In this document: positions 14,896-23,494 of the stretch, in pieces | Numbering within the stretch: position 1 is the stretch's first letter | How the letters are laid out: the number at the start of each line of letters is the position of its first letter | Source: Bacteroidales bacterium UBA3754 | GTDB taxonomy: Bacteria; Bacteroidota; Bacteroidia; Bacteroidales; UBA1715 | Direction: 5' to 3' | Length of the DNA stretch: 23,494 bases | Assembly (NCBI GenBank): GCA_002371705.1 | Contig: DFGI01000049.1 | Coordinates: 1-23,494, forward strand | The notes under the pieces: model-generated | What the model was told of the DNA's origin: nothing | Seen by the model: the letters and a program-made list of their open reading frames with translations, nothing else | Databases searched by the model: none | Program-made: the position numbers and the translations under genes

Positions 14896-17720
14896 TGAAA
14901 GATGCCACTCTTTTCAATACCAATGTAAACATTGAAGGTGCACGTGAGCACAATCTGAAAAACGTGAACGTTTCAATTCCACGCGACACGCTTACCGTCA
15001 TCACGGGGTTGAGCGGCAGTGGAAAATCATCGCTTGCGTTCGACACAATTTATGCTGAAGGGCAACGACGCTATATCGAAACATTTTCGGCATACGCCCG
15101 CCAGTTTTTGGGAACAATGGAACGACCCGATGTTGATAAAATCACAGGGTTAAGTCCAGTAATTTCGATTGAACAAAAAACAGTCAATAAAAATCCTCGC
15201 TCAACAGTCGGCACCATTACCGAAATATACGACTTTCTCCGTCTGCTCTATGCACGCATTGGCGAAGCATTTTCGTACGAAACTGGCGAGAAAATGGTGA
15301 AATACACCACCGAAAAAATCGTACAACTCATTTACGAACGATTCAATGGACGAAAAATCTATCTTCTCGCTCCCATTATAAAAAACCGTAAAGGCCACTA
15401 TGTGGAACTTTTTGAGCAATATCGCAGAAAAGGCTATCTCCACATGCGTATCGACGATGAAATCACCGACCTCACCTATGGATTGAAAGTTGACCGATAT
15501 AAAAACCATAATATTGAACTTGTTGTAGATAAATTCAAAATCAGCGACAAAGAAGAATCACGCATCAAACAATCCATCGAAACAGCGATGAAACTTGGCA
15601 AAGGCGTGATAATGGTGGTCGATATGGAAACAAACAAAGTAACCTATTTCAGCAAGAAATTGATGTGCCCGACCACAGGTTTGTCGTACGACGAGCCCGC
15701 GCCCCACTCATTTTCGTTTAATTCACCCCAAGGCGCATGTCCGCACTGCGACGGTCTTGGCGTAGTTGACGAAATTGATGTGGAGAAAATTGTTCCAAAT
15801 GCGAAACTTTCTATACGAAAAGGTGCATTCAAACCTCTTGGCGTTTACAAAAACAACTTGATATTCTGCAAATTAGAAGCAATTCTTGCAAAATTTGAAT
15901 TTTCGCTCGACACTCCCTTCCAAGATATTTCGGAAGAATGCCAACGCGTGTTGATTTACGGTTCGCAGGAGATGTTTTCGTTCGTCACAAATCCTGTCGG
16001 CATGCAAGCGAACTATTTCCTTGGATTCGAAGGAATGCTCCACTTGCTCGAACGCCAAATGGAATTTCAAGATGATGCAAAAACAGCCGACTATTATATA
16101 AAGAAAAGCGTCTGCCCTGTATGCAACGGACAACGGTTGAAAAAAGAATCGCTGTATTTTAGAATAACCGACAAAAATATTGCGGAAGTATCAAATCTCA
16201 CCATCGAAAAATTCTACGAATGGATTTGTTCACTGCCAAACAAAATTTCGAAGCAGCAATTCACTGTGGGACAAGAAATTATAAAAGAGATTAAAACTCG
16301 TACTGAATTTTTGCTTGATGTGGGACTTTCGTACCTTACGTTAAGTCGAGGCTCGCAAACACTTTCCGGAGGAGAAAGCCAACGCATCCGTCTCGCTACG
16401 CAAATTGGTTCTAAGTTAGTGAATGTGTTGTACATACTCGATGAGCCAAGCATTGGACTGCATCAACGCGACAATATAAAACTGATACAATCGCTTAAGA
16501 AACTCCGCGACGAAGGCAACAGCGTGATTGTAGTTGAACACGACGAAGATATGATTCGCTCCGCCGATTACGTGATAGATTTCGGACCAGGCGCAGGACG
16601 TAAAGGAGGCGAAGTTGTGGCGCAAGGCACACAAAAAGATTTTCTAAAACAAAAAAGCTTGACCATTGATTATTTGACGGGGCAAAAAAAGATAGAAATT
16701 CCTACCGAACGGCGGAAAGGAAACGGAAAAACACTGTCGATTATTGGCGCAAGCGGCAACAATCTTAAAAATGTGTCGGCAACATTTCCTCTTGGCACAC
16801 TAATCTGTGTCACAGGCGTGTCGGGTAGCGGAAAATCAACATTAATCAACAAAACGCTCCACCCCATTCTCAACCAACATTTCTATCGTTCCAAAACCGA
16901 ACCGCTGCCATATACGGCAATCGAAGGCATAGAAAACATCGACAAAGTTATTGAAATAAATCAATCACCATTGGGACGGACACCACGTTCTAATCCAGTG
17001 ACTTACACAGATATTTTCACCGATATACGCAAATTGTTCGAAACATTGCCTGAGGCAAAAATGCGTGGCTACAAAGCGGGAAGATTCTCATTCAATGTAC
17101 GTGGAGGACGCTGCGAAGCATGCAAAGGAGCCGGAATCAAAACCATAGAAATGAACTTTCTGCCCGATGTGTTCGTCACCTGCGACGAATGCAATGGTAA
17201 ACGCTACAACCGCGAAACACAGGAAGTCCGCTACAAAGGCAAATCCATCAGCGATGTGCTGGATATGACTATCAATCAAGGAGTTGAGTTTTTCAGCACC
17301 ATAAAAAACATACACGACAAACTCAAAACATTGCAGGACGTGGGACTTGGCTATCTGAAACTCGGACAACCATCGAACACGCTTTCTGGAGGCGAAGCAC
17401 AACGAGTGAAATTAGCTTCTGAATTGTCGAAAAAAGACACTGGTAACACGTTGTACATTTTAGACGAACCAACCACGGGACTTCATTTCCACGATATAAA
17501 TATTCTGCTGGGCGTATTGCAAAAGCTTGTAGATAAAGGAAATACGGTAATTGTAATCGAACACAACCTCGATGTGGTGAAAGTTGCCGACTACATTATA
17601 GATTTAGGACCCGATGGCGGAGAACACGGCGGATTAATCGTTGCCACAGGCACTCCAGAAGAAATTTCAAACAATTCAGACAGTTTTACAGGACAGTTCT
17701 TGAAAAATATTTTGAAATAA
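14895..17720 (+). CDS. uvrA: UvrABC system protein A, excision-repair ATPase
   Basis: UvrA recognises bulky DNA damage and loads UvrB in nucleotide excision repair. The 941 residues are full length for the family. Two ABC ATPase units are complete: Walker A GLSGSGKSS (Lys44) and GVSGSGKST (Lys647), each with a signature motif (LSGGESQRIRLA and LSGGEAQRVKLA) and Walker B ILDEPSIGLH and ILDEPTTGLH. Zinc modules are seen as CPHCDGLG, CPVCNGQR, and CEACKGAG with CDECNGKR. The ARQFLGTMERPDVD stretch near residue 77 is part of the UvrB-binding region. Translation starts at the A of the upstream stop (TAATG), so it is likely coupled to the transglycosylase gene. No promoter box is evident immediately before it. 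This argues for cotranscription with the polysaccharide export genes. Confidence 0.97.
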   Translation: MKDATLFNTNVNIEGAREHNLKNVNVSIPRDTLTVITGLSGSGKSSLAFDTIYAEGQRRYIETFSAYARQFLGTMERPDVDKITGLSPVISIEQKTVNKNPRSTVGTITEIYDFLRLLYARIGEAFSYETGEKMVKYTTEKIVQLIYERFNGRKIYLLAPIIKNRKGHYVELFEQYRRKGYLHMRIDDEITDLTYGLKVDRYKNHNIELVVDKFKISDKEESRIKQSIETAMKLGKGVIMVVDMETNKVTYFSKKLMCPTTGLSYDEPAPHSFSFNSPQGACPHCDGLGVVDEIDVEKIVPNAKLSIRKGAFKPLGVYKNNLIFCKLEAILAKFEFSLDTPFQDISEECQRVLIYGSQEMFSFVTNPVGMQANYFLGFEGMLHLLERQMEFQDDAKTADYYIKKSVCPVCNGQRLKKESLYFRITDKNIAEVSNLTIEKFYEWICSLPNKISKQQFTVGQEIIKEIKTRTEFLLDVGLSYLTLSRGSQTLSGGESQRIRLATQIGSKLVNVLYILDEPSIGLHQRDNIKLIQSLKKLRDEGNSVIVVEHDEDMIRSADYVIDFGPGAGRKGGEVVAQGTQKDFLKQKSLTIDYLTGQKKIEIPTERRKGNGKTLSIIGASGNNLKNVSATFPLGTLICVTGVSGSGKSTLINKTLHPILNQHFYRSKTEPLPYTAIEGIENIDKVIEINQSPLGRTPRSNPVTYTDIFTDIRKLFETLPEAKMRGYKAGRFSFNVRGGRCEACKGAGIKTIEMNFLPDVFVTCDECNGKRYNRETQEVRYKGKSISDVLDMTINQGVEFFSTIKNIHDKLKTLQDVGLGYLKLGQPSNTLSGGEAQRVKLASELSKKDTGNTLYILDEPTTGLHFHDINILLGVLQKLVDKGNTVIVIEHNLDVVKVADYIIDLGPDGGEHGGLIVATGTPEEISNNSDSFTGQFLKNILK

Positions 17721-17741
17721 AGATGTTTTTTCCTATCTTTG
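17711..17741 (+). promoter_or_regulatory. Promoter of the LOG-family gene (-33 TTTG, -7 TATCTTTG)
   Basis: TTTG at 17711-17714 and TATCTTTG at 17734-17741 are spaced by 19 bases, one of the best promoter matches in the window. The -33 box lies in the last codons of uvrA. It places the transcript start near 17748 and so excludes the in-frame ATG at 17723 as the start of the next gene. Confidence 0.65.
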
Positions 17742-17767
17742 GAAATAACATTAAATATTCACAAAAT

Positions 17768-18472
17768 ATGGAAGAAAAAAAGGTAACGAAAAAAGTCAAT
17801 CCAAAGAATTGGCAGAACATCAAAGCTGAAAATACGTGGGAAATTTTCAAATATATGGCGGAATTTGTTGAGGGTTTTGAAACTTTGACAAAAATTGGGC
17901 CTTGTGTTTCAATTTTTGGTTCGGCACGGACGAAACCAACCAACAAATACTATAAACTAACGAAAGATATTGCGTATCTGCTTACCCAACATGGATTTGG
18001 AGTAATTACAGGTGGCGGTCCCGGCATTATGGAAGCAGCAAACCTGGGAGCACAAAAAGGAAATGGTAAATCGGTGGGAATCAATATTGAATTGCCGTTT
18101 GAACAATCGGCAAACCAATTTATTGACCAAGACAAACTCATCACGTTCCGTTATTTCTTCACCCGAAAAACGATGTTCATGCGCTATTCGCAAGGATTTA
18201 TTGTGATGCCGGGCGGATTCGGCACGTTAGACGAACTATTTGAAGCAATCACGTTGATTCAAACAGGAAAAATCGACCACTTCCCTATTATTCTTGTCGG
18301 TAAATCATATTGGCAAGGATTGATAGATTGGACGAAAAAAGTGATGCTTGAGGGAGAAAAGAATATCAGCCCCGATGATATGAAACTCATCAACATTGTT
18401 GACACTGCAGATGATGCAGTCGAAATCATCAACAAGTTCTACGACCGGACAAGTTTGAAACCGAACTTCTAA
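17768..18472 (+). CDS. LOG family (TIGR00730) nucleoside 5'-monophosphate phosphoribohydrolase
   Basis: This is a cytoplasmic Rossmann-fold protein of 234 residues. Family members hydrolyse the N-glycosidic bond of nucleoside 5'-monophosphates, releasing base and ribose 5-phosphate; plant and fungal relatives activate cytokinins. Visible motifs are IFGSARTKP (49-57), TGGGPGIMEAANLGA (81-95) and the catalytic PGGFGTLDELFEA (148-160), whose Arg/Glu pair and glycine loop bind the ribose phosphate. FRYFFTRKTMF near 127 is typical of the longer, type II-like bacterial members. The ATG at 17768 is chosen because an upstream in-frame ATG lies before the inferred transcript start, and because MEEKKVTKK is a more natural start. 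The physiological substrate is unknown; older annotations as lysine decarboxylase are wrong for this family. A strong terminator follows the stop. Confidence 0.88.
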   Translation: MEEKKVTKKVNPKNWQNIKAENTWEIFKYMAEFVEGFETLTKIGPCVSIFGSARTKPTNKYYKLTKDIAYLLTQHGFGVITGGGPGIMEAANLGAQKGNGKSVGINIELPFEQSANQFIDQDKLITFRYFFTRKTMFMRYSQGFIVMPGGFGTLDELFEAITLIQTGKIDHFPIILVGKSYWQGLIDWTKKVMLEGEKNISPDDMKLINIVDTADDAVEIINKFYDRTSLKPNF

Positions 18473-18490
18473 TACAATCTATTTCGTACG

Positions 18491-18523
18491 AAAAAGACGA
18501 TGTTTTATGCATCGTCTTTTTTT
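18491..18523 (+). terminator. Rho-independent terminator after the LOG-family gene
   Basis: AAAAAGACGATG at 18491-18502 pairs perfectly with CATCGTCTTTTT at 18510-18521 around a 7-base loop, and the second arm runs into a T tract ending at 18523. It starts 19 bases after the stop codon. The A-rich left arm could also make it act, more weakly, on the other strand. Confidence 0.85.
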
Positions 18524-18547
18524 GTGCTTAAACTTTTACTACCTTTG
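18521..18547 (+). promoter_or_regulatory. Putative promoter of the antiporter gene
   Basis: TACCTTTG at 18540-18547 matches TAnnTTTG, 17 bases before the ATG at 18565. A TTTG at 18521-18524 is 15 bases upstream, a little close for a -33 element, and overlaps the T tract of the preceding terminator. Confidence 0.5.
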
Positions 18548-18564
18548 TTGCATAAAATAAAACT

Positions 18565-20043
18565 ATGCAATTAGAACTTGCGCTACTTTTAATTTCAATT
18601 CTGTTTTTTGTCAGCATTGTGGCAGACAAAGCAGGTTATCGGTTTGGCGTACCATCGTTGTTGCTGTTTCTTGCAGTAGGTATGTTGTTCGGCAGCGACG
18701 GATTTGGCATTGAATTCGACAATATTATGATGGCAGAAACCGTTGGAACCATCGCACTGTGCGTCATTTTGTTTTCAGGCGGAATGGACACAAAAATCAA
18801 CGACATAAAACCCGTACTTGCGCAAGGAATAATGCTTTCAACACTCGGCGTCCTTCTAACCGCCCTATTCACGGGCATCGCAATTTGGTGGATCTTAGGG
18901 ATGACTTACGAAGCGGCAACATTCGGATTGTCAACATCACTTTTGTTAGGCGCGACAATGTCGTCAACCGATTCTGCATCAGTATTTTCCATATTACGTG
19001 CAAAAGGACTTCGTCTTAAAAACAATCTAAAACCAATGCTTGAATTGGAAAGCGGTAGCAACGACCCGATGGCATATATTCTCACAATCACATTACTTAC
19101 TTATATACAATCAAATAGCGAGCCTAATTATTTGTATGCCACGCTGTTAGTCATATCGCAATTGGTGATTGGCGCACTACTCGGACTTGTATTCGGGAAA
19201 CTTATCGTATTGTTAATCAATAAATTAAACATAAAAAACGATTCATTATACCCTATACTTGTACTTTCAAGCTGCATCTTCATATTTTCCGCCACGTACT
19301 TTCTACACGGGAACTGCTATCTTGCCGTATATTTAGGTGGTTTAGTGATTGGCAACAGTACATTGGTCCATAAAAACTCCACCATCAAATTCTTTGATGG
19401 TCTTACGTGGCTGTTTCAACTCATTATGTTCTTGATACTTGGACTATTAGTAAAACCACACGAACTGGTGCCCATTATTATTCCTGGACTTATCATCAGC
19501 TTTGTCATGATTTTCCTAACCCGCCCATTGTCTGTGTATATATGCCTTATGCCATTCCGCAGAATGCTTAACCGCGACAAAATGTTTATCTCGTGGGTCG
19601 GTCTTCGTGGTGCCACACCGATTATTTTCGCAATTCTTAGTCTGAACGCCGACATCCCAAATGCGCGATTACTATTTAACATTGTGTTTTTCTGCACGTT
19701 AGTGTCTCTCATCCTGCAAGGAACATCGTTACCTCGTGTGGCTAAATTTCTCCATCTTGTGGGGAACTCCAGAGGGTTGAAAAAACCCGAACATTTCGAC
19801 ATAGATTTACCAGACGAAATAAAATCGGCGGCAACCGAAATCACCATTACCAAACAGATGTTGCAAAATGGCACACGCTTGATGGACATTGGTTTACCCG
19901 AAAAAACTCTTGCAATAATGGTTAAACGGGAAAACGGTTTCTTTGTTCCGACAGGGAAATCTGTTCTCAAAGAATTCGACAAACTATTGGTAATCACCGA
20001 CAATGCCGAACTATTGGAAGAGGAATTGCATATACAAAACTAA
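18565..20043 (+). CDS. nhaP2: CPA1 family potassium/proton antiporter (NhaP2/CvrA-like) with C-terminal TrkA_C domain
   Basis: This inner-membrane protein of 492 residues would expel K+ (or Na+) in exchange for protons and help with osmotic and pH balance. About twelve membrane helices fill residues 1-390. The transport-site motifs of the family are present: SSTDSASVFSIL around Asp136 and LELESGSNDPMAYI with Asn166-Asp167. From about 410 the chain becomes soluble and forms a TrkA_C/RCK_C-type regulatory domain (MDIGLPEKTLAIMVKRENGF, then GKSVLKEFDKLLVITDNAEL), as in the NhaP2/CvrA subgroup, where nucleotides or other ligands modulate activity. Ion preference cannot be told from sequence. It stands alone, with its own promoter upstream and a convergent neighbour downstream. 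Confidence 0.9.
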   Translation: MQLELALLLISILFFVSIVADKAGYRFGVPSLLLFLAVGMLFGSDGFGIEFDNIMMAETVGTIALCVILFSGGMDTKINDIKPVLAQGIMLSTLGVLLTALFTGIAIWWILGMTYEAATFGLSTSLLLGATMSSTDSASVFSILRAKGLRLKNNLKPMLELESGSNDPMAYILTITLLTYIQSNSEPNYLYATLLVISQLVIGALLGLVFGKLIVLLINKLNIKNDSLYPILVLSSCIFIFSATYFLHGNCYLAVYLGGLVIGNSTLVHKNSTIKFFDGLTWLFQLIMFLILGLLVKPHELVPIIIPGLIISFVMIFLTRPLSVYICLMPFRRMLNRDKMFISWVGLRGATPIIFAILSLNADIPNARLLFNIVFFCTLVSLILQGTSLPRVAKFLHLVGNSRGLKKPEHFDIDLPDEIKSAATEITITKQMLQNGTRLMDIGLPEKTLAIMVKRENGFFVPTGKSVLKEFDKLLVITDNAELLEEELHIQN

Positions 20044-20053
20044 GAGTCTTTCT

Positions 20054-20094
20054 AAAAAAAGAAAGCGGCATATCATCACGACATCACCGCTTTC
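20054..20094 (-). terminator. Rho-independent terminator of the TPR gene (convergent junction)
   Basis: On the minus strand GAAAGCGG (20094-20087) pairs with CCGCTTTC (20068-20061) around an 18-base loop, and the second arm is followed by a T run (20060-20054). It ends the gyrA/TPR transcript 32 bases after the TPR stop. The hairpin could also slow transcripts from the antiporter gene, whose stop is at 20043, but there is no T tract on that side. Confidence 0.75.
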
Positions 20095-20125
20095 CCACCT
20101 ATGAAAAAACTTTTAACATTATTTC

Positions 20126-21454
20126 CTATATGCTATCATATTGAGCCTTAGCCGCTTTTGATTTATCCATCATACCTAATTGAGCGTAAAGGCGCATAAG
20201 ATTGTAGTATGCATTTTTCTTCAACCCTTTGTCTTGTGTGTTTTGTGCGCACAATTCAAAACAGTTGCACGATTTTTTCAAAAGTCCTTTACCTTCGTCA
20301 ACTTTGGCTTGGTAACCTTTTTTGCCATACAATTTGTCGGCTTCCTTCATTTTTGCATTTCCACGTTCTGCAATAATACGACCGAGGTTGAAGTTTGCAT
20401 TAGGTTCATTTGCATCAATGGCAAGAACCTTCTCATAGTTAGCGACAGCTTCATCCTCCTTACCATTCGATTCATTCAAATAGCCCAAGTTAAACAAATA
20501 TGCGGTATTGTTGGGTTCAGCCTCGATTGCTTTTTGCAAATAAGTTGTAGCATTGTCAACCTGATTTGTCTTAATGTACATATCAATCAATTGGTTCAAG
20601 AATGAAACGCGATTTGTATCATTTGGAAAATCCGACAAAACTTTCTGCAACGTATTGATTGCGCTTGTTGTATCATGTTTCATCAATTGGCAGAAATAAA
20701 TATTCGCATACATATTTGTTGATGGAGCGAACGAATTAATGTCGTTGTAGAATGAAATTGCCTGATCGTAGTTTTTAGCCGCTTTATTGATTTCACCGCA
20801 ATTTTTCAGCACTGACGCACGCACAGAATCAGATTCGCCAGTCAAACCTGTTCTTACTATATTTCCAGCTTTTGTATAGTATATTGAAGCTGTGGCATAA
20901 TCGCCCGCATAATACGGGAACAAAGCCTCGCGTTGCAAATAATCGGCAATTGTTTTCAATTGGTCACCAATCAACTTAGCCTTCTTTTTTTCACTATCAA
21001 GTTCGTGAGCTTTCAAATATGCTTCAGCTGCGACATCAAGTGCAGCAGTTTGTGTTGGGAAGAAATTTTCCTTTGCTCGCCCAGCACGAACATATTTCAC
21101 AACTTTACCACCAACGCAATAAAATTCCATTCTTTCAAAAGTCTGGATTGTTGTATCACCTTTTGTTGATGCACTTTTCGCGCCACTTTTCATAATAAGC
21201 GGCAACTGCTCCATTGTTGTTCCTGGATAAATATTTTCCGCATCAAACGTATATACCATCAAATATTTACGACCACGTTCCGTCCACGTATTGATTTTTG
21301 CGGCTTTCTTAGGATTAGCAATGTCGGCATCAGATTTTTTAGCCTCACTTTCCACAATATTCCACGTCATAACAAATTCATCGGTCTGACTGAACGCGAT
21401 ATTTCCGAAAAACAATGCGATTAACGCAAGAATGACATTTTTTTTCATATTCAT
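20126..21454 (-). CDS. Exported tetratricopeptide-repeat protein, function unknown
   Basis: The 442-residue protein starts with a signal peptide (MNMKKNVILALIALFFGNIAF, cleavage probably before QTDEF), so it is secreted to the periplasm or envelope. Residues about 130-430 are helical repeats of TPR type, for example YDQAISFYNDINSFAPS, DNATTYLQKAIEAEPNNT and EDEAVANYEKVLAIDANEPN, with the usual alternating Ala/Gly/Tyr and terminal Pro. TPR arrays bind protein partners; no enzyme domain is seen. The start is uncertain between ATG 21454 and ATG 21448; a TTG at 21457 is less likely. It begins nine bases after the gyrA stop and is very likely cotranscribed with gyrA. That arrangement, gyrA followed by a TPR protein, is one I recall from other Bacteroidales, and its functional meaning is unknown. 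Confidence 0.87.
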   Translation of the reverse strand: MNMKKNVILALIALFFGNIAFSQTDEFVMTWNIVESEAKKSDADIANPKKAAKINTWTERGRKYLMVYTFDAENIYPGTTMEQLPLIMKSGAKSASTKGDTTIQTFERMEFYCVGGKVVKYVRAGRAKENFFPTQTAALDVAAEAYLKAHELDSEKKKAKLIGDQLKTIADYLQREALFPYYAGDYATASIYYTKAGNIVRTGLTGESDSVRASVLKNCGEINKAAKNYDQAISFYNDINSFAPSTNMYANIYFCQLMKHDTTSAINTLQKVLSDFPNDTNRVSFLNQLIDMYIKTNQVDNATTYLQKAIEAEPNNTAYLFNLGYLNESNGKEDEAVANYEKVLAIDANEPNANFNLGRIIAERGNAKMKEADKLYGKKGYQAKVDEGKGLLKKSCNCFELCAQNTQDKGLKKNAYYNLMRLYAQLGMMDKSKAAKAQYDSI

Positions 21455-21463
21455 CAATTTTTA

Positions 21464-23494
21464 TTATTCGTTGTTTTCTGTATTATTTGTTTCGTTTTGA
21501 TTCTCATCTGTTTCAGCACCTTCAACGTTTTCTGCATTTTCAGCATCTTTCATTGCCTGACGTTCCTCTGGTTCAACGTGTACGGTAGAAATTGCCGCAA
21601 TCGAATCCTTCGGACGGAGGTTAATCAATTTCACGCCTTGTGCCACACGTCCCATCACACGCAACGGAGCGACTTCCATACGAATTGTAATACCTGATTT
21701 GTTCATAATCATCAAATCGTCGTCGTCGTCAACCGCTTCGAATGCAACAAGCTTGCCAGTTTTTTCAGTCACGTTGATTGTCTTGACTCCCTTACCACCA
21801 CGGTTCGTTATACGGTAGTCGTCAATGCTTGAACGTTTTCCGAAACCTTTTTCTGAAACGACTAAAATCTCCTTATTAGTATCTGCAGGTGCACAAATTA
21901 ATCCGACAACTTTTTCGCCATCAGGAACCGTCATACCTTTCACACCCGATGCAGTACGTCCCATAGCACGGAACTTGCTTTCAGGGAAGCGGATAGCCTT
22001 ACCCGACTGGATAGCCATCATAATTTCACAGTTTCCGTCGGTCAAGCACGCCTGCAACAAGCGGTCGCCTTCGCGGATTGAAAGCGCGATGATACCATTC
22101 TGACGTGGACGGGAATAAGCCTCCAACGTAGTTTTCTTGATGATACCGTTTTCAGTACAAAGTACCACGAAATGGTTCTTCAAGTAATCTTCGTCGGTCA
22201 AATTATTGACAGTTACGTATGCACGAACTTTGTCATCATTTGAAATATTCAAAATATTTTGAATTGCACGACCTTTCGAAACTTTTGTTCCTTCAGGAAT
22301 TTCGTAAACCTTCTGCCAGAAGCACTTACCTTGTTCTGTGAAAATCAACAACGTAGCGTGCATATTCGAAATGTACAGGTGTTCAATATAATCCGTATCA
22401 CGGGTATCGCCGCCACGAGAGCCAACACCACCACGGTTTTGCAGTTTGTATTCCGTAAGGGCCGTTCTCTTAATATAACCAAGGTGAGAAATTGCAATCA
22501 CCACATCTTCGTCGGCATAGAAATCTTCAGGGTTGAATTCCTCGGCTGTCTTAACGATGTCGGTTTTACGTTCGTCTCCGTATTTTGCCTTGATTTCGAG
22601 CATTTCGTCTTTCACAATCTGCATTTGCATATCGTAATTTGCCAACACATCTTTAAAGTATGCAATCTTACGTTCAAGTTCCTCATATTCAGCATGAAGT
22701 TGATCCATCTGCAAACCTGTGAGCTGACGCAGACGCATTTCAACTATGGCATTTGCCTGTTCTTCGTCAAGGTCAAAACGTTTCATCAAATTTTCGCGGG
22801 CTTCAGCCACGTTTTTCGATGCACGAATAATATGAACAACTTCGTCGATATTATCGCAGGCAATGATAAGACCTTCCAAAATATGGGCACGTTTCTCAGC
22901 CTCCTTCAAGTCGAACTTGGTACGACGGACAACCACATCGTGGCGGTGTTCCGTGAACACGGAAATCATATCCTTTAAGTTCATCGTCTTTGGACGGCCA
23001 TCAACCAACGCAACGTTATTCACGCTGAACGAAGACTGCAAATACGTGTATTTAAACAATTTATTGAGGACAATGTTAGGCACTGCGTCTTTTTTCAAAG
23101 TATAAACAATACGCATACCCTCCTTGTCCGATTCATCGTTTACCTCGGTAATACCTTCGATTTTCTTTTCATTAATCAAATCGGCCGTTCTCTTAATCAA
23201 TTCAGCCTTATTGACCATATACGGAATCTCGTCAACCACAATCAAATCGCGACCGTTTTCGTTTTCAAAACGAGCTTTTGCACGAATCACGATTCGTCCT
23301 TGTCCTGTTTCGTATGCGTCAAGCACGCCCTGATATCCATAAATTGTTCCTCCCGTAGGGAAATCAGGAGCTTTGATGATTGCCGCAAGTTCAGGTATTG
23401 TGATTTCAGGATTTTCGATATATGCAACAATTGCGTCAACGGTATCGGAAAGATTGTGCGGAGCCATGTTTGTAGCCATACCAACGGCAATACC
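21464..23494 (-). CDS. gyrA: DNA gyrase subunit A, C-terminal part (start beyond the right edge)
   Basis: GyrA is the DNA-cutting and DNA-wrapping subunit of gyrase, which introduces negative supercoils with GyrB. The window holds 676 residues, beginning at GIAVGMATNMAPHNLSD, which corresponds to about residue 170 of other GyrA proteins, so the quinolone-resistance region and the catalytic tyrosine lie outside. Seen here are the tower and coiled-coil region (long charged helices, MRLRQLTGLQ) and then the six-bladed C-terminal domain with repeats such as ALTEYKLQNRGGVGSRGG and FGKRSSIDDYRITNRGGKGV. The latter is a GyrA box (TNRGGKG, close to QRRGGKG), which favours GyrA over ParC. The tail is acidic and low in complexity (ENAENVEGAETDENQNETNN), a feature that modulates wrapping in other gyrases. 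The frame is open to the last base. Confidence 0.95.
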   Translation of the reverse strand, partial: GIAVGMATNMAPHNLSDTVDAIVAYIENPEITIPELAAIIKAPDFPTGGTIYGYQGVLDAYETGQGRIVIRAKARFENENGRDLIVVDEIPYMVNKAELIKRTADLINEKKIEGITEVNDESDKEGMRIVYTLKKDAVPNIVLNKLFKYTYLQSSFSVNNVALVDGRPKTMNLKDMISVFTEHRHDVVVRRTKFDLKEAEKRAHILEGLIIACDNIDEVVHIIRASKNVAEARENLMKRFDLDEEQANAIVEMRLRQLTGLQMDQLHAEYEELERKIAYFKDVLANYDMQMQIVKDEMLEIKAKYGDERKTDIVKTAEEFNPEDFYADEDVVIAISHLGYIKRTALTEYKLQNRGGVGSRGGDTRDTDYIEHLYISNMHATLLIFTEQGKCFWQKVYEIPEGTKVSKGRAIQNILNISNDDKVRAYVTVNNLTDEDYLKNHFVVLCTENGIIKKTTLEAYSRPRQNGIIALSIREGDRLLQACLTDGNCEIMMAIQSGKAIRFPESKFRAMGRTASGVKGMTVPDGEKVVGLICAPADTNKEILVVSEKGFGKRSSIDDYRITNRGGKGVKTINVTEKTGKLVAFEAVDDDDDLMIMNKSGITIRMEVAPLRVMGRVAQGVKLINLRPKDSIAAISTVHVEPEERQAMKDAENAENVEGAETDENQNETNNTENNE

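Noticed and set aside
19416..20003. Minus-strand open frame of 195 codons opposite the antiporter gene
   Set aside because: No motif, no promoter and no terminator of its own; the antiporter motifs on the plus strand are clear.
22259..22978. Plus-strand open frame of 239 codons opposite gyrA
   Set aside because: It is rich in Phe, His, Asn and Cys, as expected for the complement of gyrA codons, and gyrA is certain on the other strand.
1..23494. Search for tRNA, rRNA, riboswitches, insertion sequences, phage genes or defence systems
   Set aside because: By eye nothing matched; all large frames belong to recognised chromosomal families and the spacers are short. Small structured RNAs cannot be excluded without a covariance-model search.

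Overview
The window is an AT-rich stretch of chromosome from a member of the Bacteroidota, most likely the order Bacteroidales. Four things point there. Near-perfect TAnnTTTG -7 promoter elements, the Bacteroidota sigma-ABfr type, lie just upstream of many genes. Shine-Dalgarno sequences are essentially absent. There is an S46 dipeptidyl-peptidase of the DPP11 type, and a tyrosine-tailed capsule kinase fused to its membrane chain-length domain. No rRNA, tRNA, CRISPR array, insertion sequence or phage gene is visible; this is core chromosome with one surface-polysaccharide block.

Layout, left to right: the 5' part of serC (minus strand, running off the left edge); a 271-base divergent spacer with repeated operator-like sequences; a fused ResB/CcsA cytochrome c assembly gene (plus). 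Then on the minus strand come an S46 peptidase with the arginine diagnostic of acidic-residue specificity, a 52-codon small gene with a strong terminator, and a possibly decayed short reading frame. Next on the plus strand: serine O-acetyltransferase (cysE), DNA primase (dnaG), and a polysaccharide block made of a GT4 glycosyltransferase, an outer-membrane export lipoprotein (Wza type), a Wzc-type tyrosine autokinase, a polyprenyl-phosphate sugar-1-phosphate transferase and a membrane-anchored lytic transglycosylase. The last of these overlaps uvrA by one base. A LOG-family nucleotide phosphoribohydrolase and a CPA1 potassium/proton antiporter follow. On the right, minus strand, lie a secreted TPR protein and the C-terminal four-fifths of gyrA, which runs off the right edge.

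How the genes work together: the PNPT enzyme would load the first sugar phosphate onto undecaprenyl phosphate, the glycosyltransferase would extend it, and Wzc/Wza would control chain length and carry polymer across the periplasm and outer membrane. The transglycosylase could open the peptidoglycan for the export apparatus. No flippase (Wzx) or polymerase (Wzy) is here, so the block is an incomplete system whose remaining parts must be elsewhere. From wzc to uvrA the genes overlap (29, 8 and 1 bases), suggesting that the repair gene uvrA is translated from the same message as the export genes. I see no clearly new multi-gene system. The best leads are the small protein, the decayed frame beside it, the hairpin over the wza start, the operator-like repeats before the ccsBA gene, and the wzc-to-uvrA coupling.
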